From: Tricholoma matsutake
Lineage: Eukaryota > Basidiomycota > Agaricomycetes > Agaricales > Tricholomataceae
Reading direction: 5' to 3'
NCBI GenBank assembly: GCA_026075535.2
Contig: AP026538.1
Location: 7,874,001 to 7,938,000 of the forward strand
DNA: 64,000 nt
The notes under the pieces were generated by a model, which saw nothing but the letters and a program-made list of their open reading frames with translations, was not told the DNA's origin and searched no databases. Made by a program: the position numbers and the translations under genes. Positions 1 to 10,900 of the stretch are shown here, in pieces. The first letter of the stretch is position 1. Every line of letters starts with the position of its first letter.

Positions 1-2
1 TA

Positions 3-390
3 ATAGCACAACCTCCCTGGTTTCACTTATTCTCCTTGATCGAGCTCCTCTACCAACTCCCTCTCGTGCTCTGGGGCATCTGGGCTCTTGCAACCAAATC
101 ACCTAGGGCTCCTGCTCATTTACTAGTATGGTCTGTGGTCTGCTTCGGCACTACAGTGACCTGTATATATGAGTTCTACCACCACCAGATGATGAGCGAG
201 ACACAAAAAACAAGGTTGATTGCGATGTACGGACTCTACGCCCTAATTTGTATGTTTTCTTCTCACCTCATCCGCCGCCTGAAATCGACTTGGATATCCA
301 GTTGCTATTGTGGGTGCAGATATGTTCTGCCGCATCCAGAAAACTTTGGATGCCGCGGCTTCCCTCGGAAACGAGAAAAAACAACGCTAA
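3..390 (+). CDS. TMEM97/EXPERA-like membrane protein, 3' part
   Basis: This is the C-terminal part of an EXPERA-domain protein (TMEM97 / emopamil-binding family), an ER multi-pass membrane protein linked to sterol metabolism in other eukaryotes. The frame is open from base 3 and the gene starts before the window. Visible features are the element PPWFHLFSLIELLYQLPL, typical of the domain, then two hydrophobic helices and a LIAMYGLYALI segment near the end. A GT-AG intron at 250-301 (52 nt, donor gtatgt) joins LYALI to FAIVGADMFCRIQ; the protein ends in a basic, lysine-rich tail at TAA 388-390. Reading through the intron gives an unrelated tail, so the spliced form is preferred. Family assignment rests on motif recognition, and the start is not in the window. 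Confidence 0.72.
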
Positions 391-889
391 TAACGGTGCG
401 TTTGACAGCAGTCGCCTCGCAGACAGAACTTCATATCATTAAATGATCAGGAACATATCAATATGTTAGTTTGTCTATTAACAGACCCCGATAGATACCC
501 AAGATTCCGCTAAGCTATTACCATCTAGATGTTTCCCTCGAAGGACTCGCCAAGCCAAGTCAAAAAAAATGTTATTCAATTACAAACCTTCGTCTACATG
601 TCAGACATACTAGACCGAATATAATCCTGCTTGCATTGTCTTATATCTACACGGTGTCCAATGCATTTTCGAGTGTTGATTTGGTAGAGATATATTTTTT
701 GAATCGAAAATCACGTGTGATTCGCGTGACACGCGTCATTAGGGATTACTCCATGATAGATTTATCATCAGCGCTTACATAGGATAGCCTGTATATATAG
801 TACACTTATAATGTTTTTGAAATGAATATAAATATCCATCTGAGACAACTTACGCTGTCCTTTCTGCAGACCGCTAGTGACCACCGACC
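391..889 (+). promoter_or_regulatory. Intergenic region with TATA box of the BRI3-like gene
   Basis: No open frame is convincing here. A TATA motif (tatatata) lies at 792-799, about 90 bases upstream of the ATG at 890, and the start context gaccATGAG fits fungal starts. The stretch 690-740 contains CACGTG and several ACGCG motifs, which could be binding sites; that is inference only. Confidence 0.45.
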
Positions 890-1368
890 ATGAGCAACAA
901 GAACATTGAAATGGATGCTCAGGACGACAACAACAAATCTATTCCACCGCCCGCGTATTCCGCCCCTTCGGAGTCGGAGGAGCCTTCACCGCAAGCACAG
1001 CGACAGAGACCTCCAACCGCTGCTCAAATGGGCGAGCGATATCGTTCTGAATGTTTGCGAATTTATCCCTATGATATTTCTTTGCCTCCGACATGGTCTT
1101 AACAGTATATGCACGATGCGCACAAGGGCTCCACGATCCGTCCATAAAGTTTGGTATCTGCGGAATCATTTTGGCGGTGGTACGTTTCCTGTCAAACTTC
1201 AAATGACCATGCGCTGATACACGCACTTGGTTAGATTTGTTTCCCTATAGGTTTAATTTGTCTGTTGTGAGCTTCCTTCGGTCTTGTGCAATCATAATGC
1301 CTGGTTCAATTATCTCTGACAGCCTAGACACCGACAGAGTGTGTTCTCGATGTGGAGCCAGACTATGA
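890..1368 (+). CDS. Brain protein I3-like small membrane protein (spliced)
   Basis: Four exons (890-1052, 1106-1179, 1235-1266, 1323-1368) splice to a frame of about 104 residues. Introns are 53, 55 and 56 nt, all GT-AG and phase-consistent. The N-terminus is hydrophilic and proline-rich (KSIPPPAYSAPSESEEP). The C-terminal half has RCAQGLHDPS, a hydrophobic segment FGICGIILAVICFPIGLICL, then a CSRCGARL tail. That order (Cys element, membrane segment ending in FP-G-IC, closing CxxCG) is the hallmark of the BRI3 family, small endolysosomal membrane proteins in animals; the role in fungi is unclear. Unspliced reading gives only the first 70 residues correctly. The gene converges on the minus-strand gene at 1617-2490. 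Splicing is inferred but restores the family motif exactly. Confidence 0.78.
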
Positions 1369-1616
1369 AGGCATTACTTATCGTCATCCCCGTATCCTAT
1401 TTTATTCCACGACAGTGCCTTTCTTCCCTGAATTTGCTGCATCTTTGTAGGTCTCTGCTGATGCTCTACAGAGACAACGTCAGAGAATGCAGATCATATT
1501 GCAGCGACAGCATCTAACGGACAGCATGCGGATGATAACAAACGAAGCAACCACAGCGAAGTAAATGAGAAGTAAATGAAATCCACCGCGGAGAATATGT
1601 GATAAAACAATAGGTT

Positions 1617-2490
1617 TCATGGAGGAATGGGATTTGCTGACCCGGAAGGAGTCGTTGTCCGTCGAAACCTCCGCGTGAATCCTTTCGCCTTTGTTACCCA
1701 ACCTTTCCGTGCCAGCGAGGAGGCTGACATCGTTAGCGTGGACGGCTGTTTCCGGAGACTCCCACCGAGATGGACGCTCGCTTGACTCAACTGATCACTT
1801 TTCTCTGACTCGACCGTTGCCTTTTCGATAGAGACATCTATCACCATATTCGCATCCTTCGACGGGACTACGTTCACCGATCGCGAACGAGTGAGTCGTC
1901 TAGGGAGGAAAGATTGCATAGCATTCGGGAATTTCTGGGTACCAGTTATTTGGACTTCCGTAGTGTGCTCGTCCTCTTCTAAGTCTTGGGGCCCATCGCC
2001 TCTTGAAGAAAATGTGTTCGTGCTGTCATGCTGTCATGGGTGTTCAGTCCATATATTTGAAGCATTAGCCATAGTCTCACTGCCAGATGTGCCTGATAGA
2101 GGGGCGACTCCTCAGCAATCGTCGAGAATCTCGAAAACCGTCCTTTACTGAATAAATCCCGGGAGGATTTTGGGCGATCGTCGGGTAGCTATCGTTGACA
2201 TTCATCACAAAGCAAGCGGCATAGAGTTTAGAAATCACCAACCTGGCCAACTCTAGTGATGGTGATGCTCCCACGTCGTCGCTCCTTCGTCTTAGGCTTT
2301 GCAGACGAGCTCTCTGTTTGGAACAACTGGGAGAACTCTCCTAGTTCATTCCTGGAAAGCTCCTCTTGAGCGCGTCTCTCAGTGTCTCGTTCAACTTGTT
2401 GAAAAATCTAAAAGGCACGATTAAATGCAAGACTTGTCACAGGAATTAACGGTGACTCGCATATTCAAGTGGCTCAGGATAGCCGCTCAT
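1617..2490 (-). CDS. Hypothetical spliced protein with basic C-terminus
   Basis: A four-exon gene is inferred: exons 2490-2451, 2394-2243, 2188-2081 and 2030-1617, with introns of 56, 54 and 50 nt that end in AG and keep phase, giving about 237 residues. The ATG at 2490 has a good context and starts MSGYPEPLEYA. The middle part is charged (ERDTERRAQEELSRNELGEF) and followed by KERRRGSITITRVGQ. The last exon is serine-rich and ends in a strongly basic stretch (KAKGFTRRFRRTTTPSG). I recognise no domain. The first intron is the least certain (weak donor gttaat, acceptor caacaag). Codon use and clean introns argue it is a host gene rather than repeat debris. Confidence 0.6.
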
Positions 2491-3633
2491 GGCGTCAACA
2501 ACACAGCAACGCGACAGAACCAATGTTGCTCTAGGCAGCACCAATAGTAAAAGGAGCGACAACCTCTAGGAGGCAGACCAAAACAAAGGAAGTTCGTATC
2601 TTTTAAACGTAAGCACGCTTTGTGCCTGAAATCCCCTGAGGCGGATAAACTCAGGTACTTATAACTTATAAGTAGTTCCGGATAAAAATCGAATTTTTTT
2701 TAAAATGTATAAGGCAGAAGTGCGGATAAAAACACCGGCTGCATGGGACGATTCCCTATGCGGATAAAAAGTGAATCATTTGAGGCTCGCACTATTTAAC
2801 AACATCACATTTAAAGCAGATATGTAGCACACGAACTACCACTACACCAAAACACACTTGATTGCTATACTGAACAGACCGCAACAGTGTTGGCTATCTA
2901 TGCTAATTCTGGTGGGAAAGCTGCCAAGCATTCAACTCATCAAACATTGCTGCCATCTCTGACATTCCTGTTCAGCTCTTTGATCATACTCTCGGGGTAC
3001 AGTTTTGTGCTATTCCTAGTGAGAAAACCTTGCATGTCAAGAGGTTTTGCTTGTTGCCTTCCACTGCCTTCTTGTGTACCCTTGAAGCTGCTCCTTCCTG
3101 GACTGCAAGTGGACTGAAGATCTCACCTCAGGATGGGATACTCTTTTGTAACCTGAGGAATAGCTCTGCTCACATACTCAAGGCAGTTACTTCTGAAGTG
3201 GGTGGAGCAAAAAAGTCTCAGGCACGCAATGATAATGACAAGGAGTGTGAAGGTTGATATTGATCCTTAGTTGTAGTTCTCAGTAGTTTCAACATACAGT
3301 AATTCTATAGTAAATACCTAGTTACTCAGTCTAGCCATACATATGATAGTTTGCCACACAGCAGAGAAATTTTTGAGATTTACACTTAGGCTTGAGGTAT
3401 AGTGCAGATAAAAAATTGACATATTTGGGGGCCAGAGCTGATTTCTAGATAAAAACCACCAAAATTTGTGCAGATAAAAATTGCAATGACCCGGATCAGG
3501 CATTTGGCAGAGCTTTCAGGGGCCCTGATTGCATTCATCCAATGTGTGTGGCTTAAGGCTCCAACTGTTTAGTTTATGTTTACTCGACGAAAGTCAAATA
3601 TACATAAATGGTAGCCTAAACAGTATAACCATC
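2491..3633. other. Gene-poor repeat-like stretch with GGATAAAA motifs
   Basis: The motif GCGGATAAAA or GCAGATAAAA recurs at both ends (2639-2775 and 3405-3480) in the same orientation, suggesting the two edges of one old insertion. Between them one frame (about 2927-3257, plus) reads some 100 residues without a stop, containing FCAIPSEKTLHVKRF and AAPSWTASGLKISPQDG. I do not recognise it; it may be a fragment of a transposon gene. 3258-3633 holds only AT-rich sequence. Confidence 0.3.
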
Positions 3634-4633
3634 TATATACCAAGGGTACCCGGGATGTTAGCAACGACACGGGGTCGGTAAATTTTTCTAAGAGGAAGTT
3701 GAGGACCCCCTCGTGGGATATCACTACTATATTTGGAAATAATTACATAATCTTTTTTTTAAAGATTTTCGCTCACCTTCGGCCCACAGTGATTAGGGCT
3801 GCACACCGTGCCGTACACTGACAGTTACGGTACCCGTACTGTCAGGACCTTGAGCCTTTCCTTGACGGTATGTGTACGGTACGGGTTTATGCCATATTGA
3901 CCATCAAAAGACGGCCATGCATACAGTTATACAGTGCTTTCTATGAGCATCGAGTCCCAAAAATAGAAATACTGACAATTTGGTTGAGTTTCAACCAAAC
4001 AATCAACGACAACGACAATGGCGACGATAGATATGCATCGTTTGGGCCCTAGATAAGTGTTTTTAGGTCTCTTTTTTCATTTCCTTCATTTAACTATGGT
4101 TGCTATGGATGGCGACAATGGTGACACAAGGAAAAGGAAACTAAACAATGATGAGGGGATGGCCAGGGATGGCCAGGGTAGGGCCAGAACGAGCGGCACA
4201 ACAAACCCCACAATGATGGGGATGAACAACAAACAGCGGGGGGAAATGATCAGAGTAACTCACATGTTTCGCAGGAGAGGTTTTTTTTGTTTTCTATCAT
4301 TCATCAGTTTTGTAGTCCCTCCCTCGCTGCATGCGAGGGTGGTTAGTTATGTTATCTCAATAAAAATCCCCAACATTTGTATGGTCCCCCCTTGCATTAA
4401 TATTATTCAAATAAACAAATTTTCAATCTATGCTAAAAAACACTGCAGACCATTGCAAATGACAGATTCCTGTCTGCATTACAAGGAAAAGGCGAAAATT
4501 TGTTATTTTTTGTATTTATGTCTACTACTTTGCCTGCGAACACAGTTATGAGCCATAAGTAGAAAAAAAAATTAAGCCTCCCCCCCCCACCCCCGTGTCA
4601 CGGATCAACATCCCAGGTACCCCTTGCTATATA
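3634..4633. mobile_element. Non-coding TIR element, about 1 kb
   Basis: The left end 3634-3683 (tatataccaagggtacccgg, then gatgtt and gacacgggg) is repeated inverted at 4591-4633 (ccccgtgtcacgg, aacatccc, ggtaccccttgctatata). Arms match for about 43-50 bases with a few differences. Inside are a GTACGG/CCGTAC inverted segment (3808-3880), a GTTTGGGCCC motif (4041-4050), and a small hairpin CCCTCGCTGCATGCGAGGG (4319-4342). No transposase was found, so it should be non-autonomous. No clear target duplication was found because both flanks contain similar aaacagtat sequence. Confidence 0.55.
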
Positions 4634-4913
4634 CTGTTTAATAAACAGTATGTACACAGTTAGACATCCAAAAAAGGAAGGTTAACTCTACAACAACATT
4701 TTTTCTTCGAAGGCAGTCTGACAAGTTGTAAAACCACATTTTAGTAAGCTTTCAATCCAATTAACAAGAAGTGATTGAAAAAAAGAATATTATTGAATAA
4801 TTTAAAGTACTATGTCAGTGTCAGTTGTGTCTGTACATCTGAAGGCAAACCACCCATTGCCAAGTGTTGTAACCCCTTCCAGCACCCCACTTTGTCCTTA
4901 CCTCCCTGTCCAC
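4634..4913. other. Flank of the outer gypsy, no gene seen
   Basis: AT-rich sequence with a short palindrome tactgtttaataaacagta at 4632-4650. Short open frames here are not convincing. It ends in the five bases tccac before the outer element; the other side has tccat. Confidence 0.4.
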
Positions 4914-5150
4914 TGTAAGATAAGTCCATCGATGATCTTACTACCTTCCTACTTCCCACCAACGCGCTACCTTTTCTATCACATGTCTTCCCTTTTGGGA
5001 CCATTACTAATATACGCAATCACGTGCATAACTGTTGATTCGCGAACGATGTCTTAGTTAGTTCTTCATTCCTCTTTCAATCCATATCAAGTTCCAATTT
5101 ACGTGGTTCATGCTCTTAAGTGGTCAAGGCACAAGTGTGCTTTCATTACA
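4914..5150 (+). repeat. 5' LTR of outer gypsy
   Basis: TG...CA long terminal repeat of 237 bp, the partner of 16765-17001. It contains GATAAGTCCATCGATGATCTTA, an imperfect palindrome, near its start. It is followed by the leader at 5151-5461. Confidence 0.85.
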
Positions 5151-6231
5151 CTTTTTTTAAAATTTGAACTCGACGAGTATCTTTCCAAAACGCCCTATCA
5201 AAAACTTGGAGAAACCAAAACCCCCCATCGTATCTTGATACTGAAGTGCGGAACAAAACACGACACTGCTGAGCTCAAACAACCATTTCACTACCGTATC
5301 CAGTGGATATCTACCCTTTTTGGGCAAGAAGAGGCTGCTGCATCAGAAACTGTGGAAGCCCGGTACTATTAACATCCGCCCCAACCCCAGCATTATCCCA
5401 CCTTGCCTATTTAACAGGCCCAGTCAAAGAGCATCACCCAGATTCACCGCCCATATACGACATGACTATCACCAACAATCTGTCTCGACTTCCCTCACAA
5501 GCTGCACTGCTCACCACCAGGAGTAGAGCGCATGCCCCTGTACCTCTAAACACACCGTCGTCTCCCCTTTCTTCACTATCGCCATCCCCAGTCCCAACAC
5601 CAGCCCCTGTGACCACTGCTAAGCAACCATTGCTCAAACGCACCCCTGCATCCAACTCTGAGTCTGACCTCCCCAGCACAATGACCACGATGACTTCCAC
5701 CATTACCCCCCTGTATGCAGCCGCTGAAGTTAAGCAGGCATCACCTTCCTCCGCACCTCTCCTCACCGCTGGACGTCTGACAGTCAAAGCCATCTGAGAA
5801 TTCAATACAGCTTGCTGTCACTATTTTTCTGTGAAGGACGTGCCTGCAGCTGACCGCGTTGAGAAGATTATCTACAACTTCGAGTCCTCAGGGGTCCAGT
5901 CTTGGATCAATGCGGAAGAAGCTCGATTGCTCACACTCAGCTTCCAGGATTTTCTTATCACTCTCAAGAAGAAATTCTTACCTCGTTCTTGGGAGGACGA
6001 GCTCATACAAGACCAGATCTTGCCTCAGGGCACGACCGAGCTCCTCACTTGGGTCAACAGTGTCCATAATGCAAACGATGAACTTGGCACAGCCAAGTCG
6101 CCTTATCACATTCCCGATGATCGTTTCCAACTGCACTTGATTCCTTGTTTCTCTGATGGAATGAAACGGCTTTACAAAGCCAACAACAGCATTGCACCTG
6201 GAGCCACAAAGGGTACCGTGGATGCCATTAC

Positions 6232-6657
6232 TGTAAGGGGACTAGGGGGGTGCCCTGTGTGTTTTTCCTATTTTTTATGTTCGTCCCATATTTTTCCCCA
6301 CCTCATTTCCTTCTATTCTTCATTTTCTATGATTTTTCCAGATTTTATTACTAATTTTCCCTTGCTATCATGTTTGTATATGTTGACACTTTTATATTTA
6401 GAGGCGGAGTACCCCTTCCGACACATACCCCTTGGTATGATGTCATTCGGCGGCCTTGATCCGCCTATCTCCGCCTTTTTCTATTTTTAGGTTATATTTG
6501 ATTTTTGTCGTCTTCACATATACTGGGCATCAGCAAGGGGATCCTTAGAGTTTTCTCTTCAGATTTCCCTTTGCTAGGTGCGCCCCCAATCCCTGTATTA
6601 TGTAGCATAATTTTAACTTCGGATTTCCCTTTGCTAGAGGCTTAGGTTGCCCTTATA
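6232..6657 (+). repeat. 5' LTR of inner gypsy
   Basis: 426-bp LTR beginning TGTAAGGGGACTAGG and ending GGTTGCCCTTATA. It is almost identical to 11853-12278. Two A/G and one C/T difference were seen by eye. Confidence 0.9.
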
Positions 6658-6823
6658 GTAGAAAACTCTCCCCTAAGGCCCGAAAATCGCAAACGCGCTG
6701 CCCAAAATAGGCAGGTACGGACTGGACGACGCTTTCCAAAGCTCCACAGAGTCCCTACACACCGTTCCAGATACTCTCGCCTTTATTGCGCCGCCATTTT
6801 CGCCAAACGTGCTCCCTAGCGAC
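6658..6823 (+). promoter_or_regulatory. Leader of inner gypsy (primer-site region)
   Basis: 166 bases between the 5' LTR and the gag ATG at 6824. The segment gtagaaaactctccccta after the LTR should hold the primer site. It does not match a tRNA 3' end that I can name, so self-priming as in Tf1/sushi elements is possible but unproven. Confidence 0.35.
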
Positions 6824-7942
6824 ATGGACGCATCAGAACGCTTCGATGCGCTTGAAAGCGACGTTTCCGGAATGCGCGCGCAAATTGACTCGCTTAAATC
6901 TACGATTGAAAACTTCGTTAGGACCCTCCAGGCTAACCCTACGACTAATAGTTCCCCCTTCACGACTCCAAGCGCACCCAACAACGACGTTTTGCCAAAC
7001 GCATCCACTAAGGAATGTGCCCAGATCAAACCGTCCCCCCCCGCCGAATTTAATGGTGCATGTGCGCAGGGACGTGCATTCCTTAATTCCTGTGAGTTAT
7101 ACATTAGTCTCCAGTCGCATCAATTCGTCGATGAGGCTGCAAAAATTTATTGGGCCTTCACATACATGAAATCTGAATGCGCCTATCTCTATGTGGACCG
7201 TATCCTACGTCAAACTAAAGAACTCGGTTCTCTACCTTTCTCCACTTGGGGTGACTTTCGAGCTGAGTTCGTACGCCACTTCTGCCCCCTCAATGAACGC
7301 CACCGAGCAGTGACACGACTTGAGTCATCCACTTACCACCAGGGACGTCGATCCATGGACGACTATATCGATGAGTTCAAGGATTTGGTGGACATGGCAG
7401 GGTATGGGAGTGGGTTACCAGTAGTGGTGAAGTTCCGACGGGGGCTCAACCGAGAAATTCAGGACCAGATTGCACAGATGTTGGAAGGACGCCCAGCGGA
7501 CGATGATATCCTTGCTTGGTATGAAGCTGCTTCACTCTGTGACGAGAACCGACTCACAAATGCGGCGTTTAATGCTGCATTCCGTGCTCCAACTACCACT
7601 CATACACCCTACACCTTCAATCGAAGCCTCCCCCACCCTAACCCCATTCCTGCTCGTCAAACTCCCACACCAGCCGTCAATATCCCAGTACCAATGGATG
7701 TTGATGCAGCCTGCAGCCGTGCACGTAAGTTGGATCTCTGCTACCGTTGTGGGGAACCTGGACACAGGGCTGGAGCGTGTCCCCATCGTCAGGATATCCG
7801 CATGCTCACCCCCAAGGGACGAGACGAACTCCTGCAAGATTTGTTGGCACTTGTAGATGTTGAGGAAGCGAAGGATCAAGTTGCAGAGGAGGTTAAGCTG
7901 GAAGTTGTAGAGGAGCAGGATTTTCCTATTCGCAGCGAGTGA
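6824..7942 (+). CDS. gag: Gag polyprotein of inner gypsy
   Basis: About 372 residues from ATG 6824 (MDASERFDALESDVSGM); an in-frame GTG lies slightly upstream. The first 40 residues look like a coiled coil, followed by a proline/serine linker and the retrotransposon gag domain (about residues 80-240: FSTWGDFRAEFVRHFCP, YIDEFKDLVDMAGYG). A zinc knuckle CYRCGEPGHRAGAC lies near residue 310. It forms the virus-like particle. The stop at 7940-7942 overlaps the pol frame, which is open from 7897, one base back. Intact. Confidence 0.9.
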   Translation: MDASERFDALESDVSGMRAQIDSLKSTIENFVRTLQANPTTNSSPFTTPSAPNNDVLPNASTKECAQIKPSPPAEFNGACAQGRAFLNSCELYISLQSHQFVDEAAKIYWAFTYMKSECAYLYVDRILRQTKELGSLPFSTWGDFRAEFVRHFCPLNERHRAVTRLESSTYHQGRRSMDDYIDEFKDLVDMAGYGSGLPVVVKFRRGLNREIQDQIAQMLEGRPADDDILAWYEAASLCDENRLTNAAFNAAFRAPTTTHTPYTFNRSLPHPNPIPARQTPTPAVNIPVPMDVDAACSRARKLDLCYRCGEPGHRAGACPHRQDIRMLTPKGRDELLQDLLALVDVEEAKDQVAEEVKLEVVEEQDFPIRSE

Positions 7943-10900
7943 ATTGTACGCCCTCACTGCCTGTCCATAACCGCTTTGAAGTCTTGTCAGTTGAATCCCT
8001 GGAGAATGAATCCATTTCTGTGACTGCTCCCCTCTCTGACCCTTCGAAGTTGGCTAAAGACGTACCTGCTCTCCCCATCTCTCCTTCTACTCCACGTCCC
8101 AAAATTAAATCATGGGAGCGTAAACTACCACGCAAGTATATTGTGGCATCCACTCCCTCTGCACATTCCTTAAACCTAGCCATTGAACTGCAGACGACCG
8201 ACACTGGACAGATACTCGGTGTCTCTGCGCTCCTGGACTCTGGTGCGACTGGTCTCTTCATCGATTCCCATCTGGTACAACAACATCGTCTAAATACTCG
8301 CTCACTCTCACGTCCGATACCTGTATATAACGTGGATGGATCCCCAAATGAAGCTGGTGCCATCCGAGAGGTTGCAGACCTGGTTCTCCGTTACAAAGAT
8401 CATAGTGAGCGTGCCCTTTTTGCTGTCACTCAATTAGGAAAGCAAAAGGCGATTTTGGGATATCCATGGCTTTGAGACCATAACCCAGAGGTCGACTGGC
8501 ACACCGGGGAGGTTACCATGAGCCGATGTCCATCCCGCTGTCGGACGTGTTTCACAGAAGCCAGGCAAGAACATCGTGGACAGAAGGCGGCAATACGACG
8601 AACTCAGAAGTGTCGTGCTGGACCCCTGCCTATACCTGAAGTGGAATTGGAAGGGGTTCCTGATCTAATGCCGGACTCGGATGATGATGATGAGGACCCA
8701 GAGGAAGTGGAGGAGGGTGATCGGATCTTCTACACTGCGATTCGCTCATCGCATGAGGTGTGTGCCACATCGAACATATCCCAACGCCTTGCTGAGGCCT
8801 TCCACAAAAACAATGCTGCTAAATCCTCTACTAACTCCTTACTCCCTCATCTCCATGAGTTTGAAGACGTGTTCTCCAAGGAGTCATTCAACTCTCTTCC
8901 TGCGCGTAAGCCATGGGATCACGTGATCGAACTCACCCCCAGCGCAACCCCTTCATCCTGCAAGGTCTATCCTCTCTCTCCGGAGGAACAACGGCAGCTT
9001 GACCAGTTCATCGACGAGCACCTGGCCTCTGGACGTATTCGACCATCGAAGTCACCCATGGCCTCTCCCTTTTTCTTTGTCAAGAAGAAGGATGGCTCAC
9101 TTCGACCGGTTCAAGACTACAGAAGACTCAACAACATCACGGTCAAAAATTGCTACCCACTACCCCTCATCTCCGAACTCGTAAACCAGCTCCGTGGAGC
9201 CCGATACTTCACCAAGCTCGATGTCCGTTGGGGCTATAATAATGTGAGGATAAAGGAGGGAGATGAGTGGAAGGCAGCCTTTCGTACCAACTGTGGTCTT
9301 TTTGAACCGCTTGTCATGTTCTTTGGCCTTACTAATAGCCCTGCCACCTTTCAGACCATGATGAACGACATCTTCCATGACCTCATCCTCGAAGGCGTTG
9401 TCTGCATCTATCTCGACGACATCCTCATCTTCACTCGCACGGTTGAAGAGCACCGTCGCATCACGCGCCTCGTCCTAGAGCGACTTCGACGGTACAAACT
9501 CTACCTTCGTCAGGACAAATGCGAGTTCGAAAGGACCAAGATCGAGTACCTCGGCCTGATTATCTCGGAGGGTCAAGTGGAGATGGATCCTATCAAGGTA
9601 AATGGGGTCACAGCTTGGCCGACGCCCACGAACAAGAAGGAGGTGCAGTCTTTCCTGGGCTTCATCAATTTTTATCGGCGTTTTATCAAGGATTTCTCAC
9701 ATCATGCACGACCGCTGTTCGACTTGACAGGAAAGGAGGCATGGAGGTGGGATAATGCACAACAGGAGGCATTCAAAAAGCTTAAGGAGATGGTCACTTC
9801 CGCTCCGATCCTTACCTTTGCTGACGATTCGCGTCCTTTTCGTGTAGAAGCCGACAGTTCTGACTTTGCGACGGGCGCTGTGTTGTCTCAGCAGTCTCCA
9901 GAGGACCAGAAGTGGCATCCTGTTGCGTTCTACTCCAAAAGCCTTAGTGCTGTAGAGAGAAACTACGAGATCCATGACAAGGAGATGTTGGTGATAATGC
10001 GTGCGCTTGAGGAGTGGCGACACTTCCTCGAGGGTGCCCAACACAAGGTGGAAATTTGGACGGATCACAAGAACCTCGAGTACTTCATGACGGCCAAGAA
10101 ATTGAACCGTCGTCAAGCTCGTTGGTCCCTGTATCTATCTAGATTCGACTTCTCCTTGCACCACCGTCCGGGTCGCAGCATGGGGAAGACCGATGCCCTA
10201 TCCCGACGTGCAGACCATGGGGATGGCAGCGGTGACAACCAAAACATTGTGCTGTTGCAGCCAGACCTGTTCACCATTCGGGCACTGGAAGGCATTGTAC
10301 CCCAGGGCGAGGAGCGGGACATTCTACGTGACATTCATCGCGCAAACCGTAGCGGTTTACATGAGGATGTTGTCGCCCGAGCTGTTAAAGAACTGAGGAA
10401 GGGATCGACCCTTTCCTTACGTGCGGCAGAGTGGGCTGAAAAGGAGGACTTGTTGTATTTCAGGGATCACATCTATGTTCCCAATGACCCAGACCTTCGC
10501 CGGCGCATCATATCCCAACACCATGACTCACAGATTGCTGGCCACCCCGGACGCTGGAAGACCTTGGAGCTCACCTCACGGAACTATTGGTGGCCACAAA
10601 TGTCACGGCTCATTGGTCAGTATTGTCGCACTTGTGACCTTTGCTTACGCACCAAGGTCCCTCGTCACAAGCCTATTGGTGAGCTACACCCTCTTCCTGT
10701 TCCAGAGAGTCGTTGGGATGTCGTCAGCGTCGACTTTGTGGTGGAATTGCCAGAGTCAAACGGGTTTGATGCGGTGATGTGCACAGTTGACTCAGTGGGA
10801 AAACGCACTCACTTCATTCCCACTCACACCACTGTCAGTGCCCTAGGTGCCGCTCGACTCTACCTCCACCACGTGTGGAAATTACATGGACTTCCTGGTG

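Noticed and set aside
939..1226. 95-residue minus-strand frame over the BRI3-like gene
   Set aside because: Shadow frame; the plus-strand spliced gene gives the family motif.
2491..3633. TIR element bounded by GGATAAAA motifs
   Set aside because: The motifs are in direct, not inverted, orientation and no target duplication was seen.
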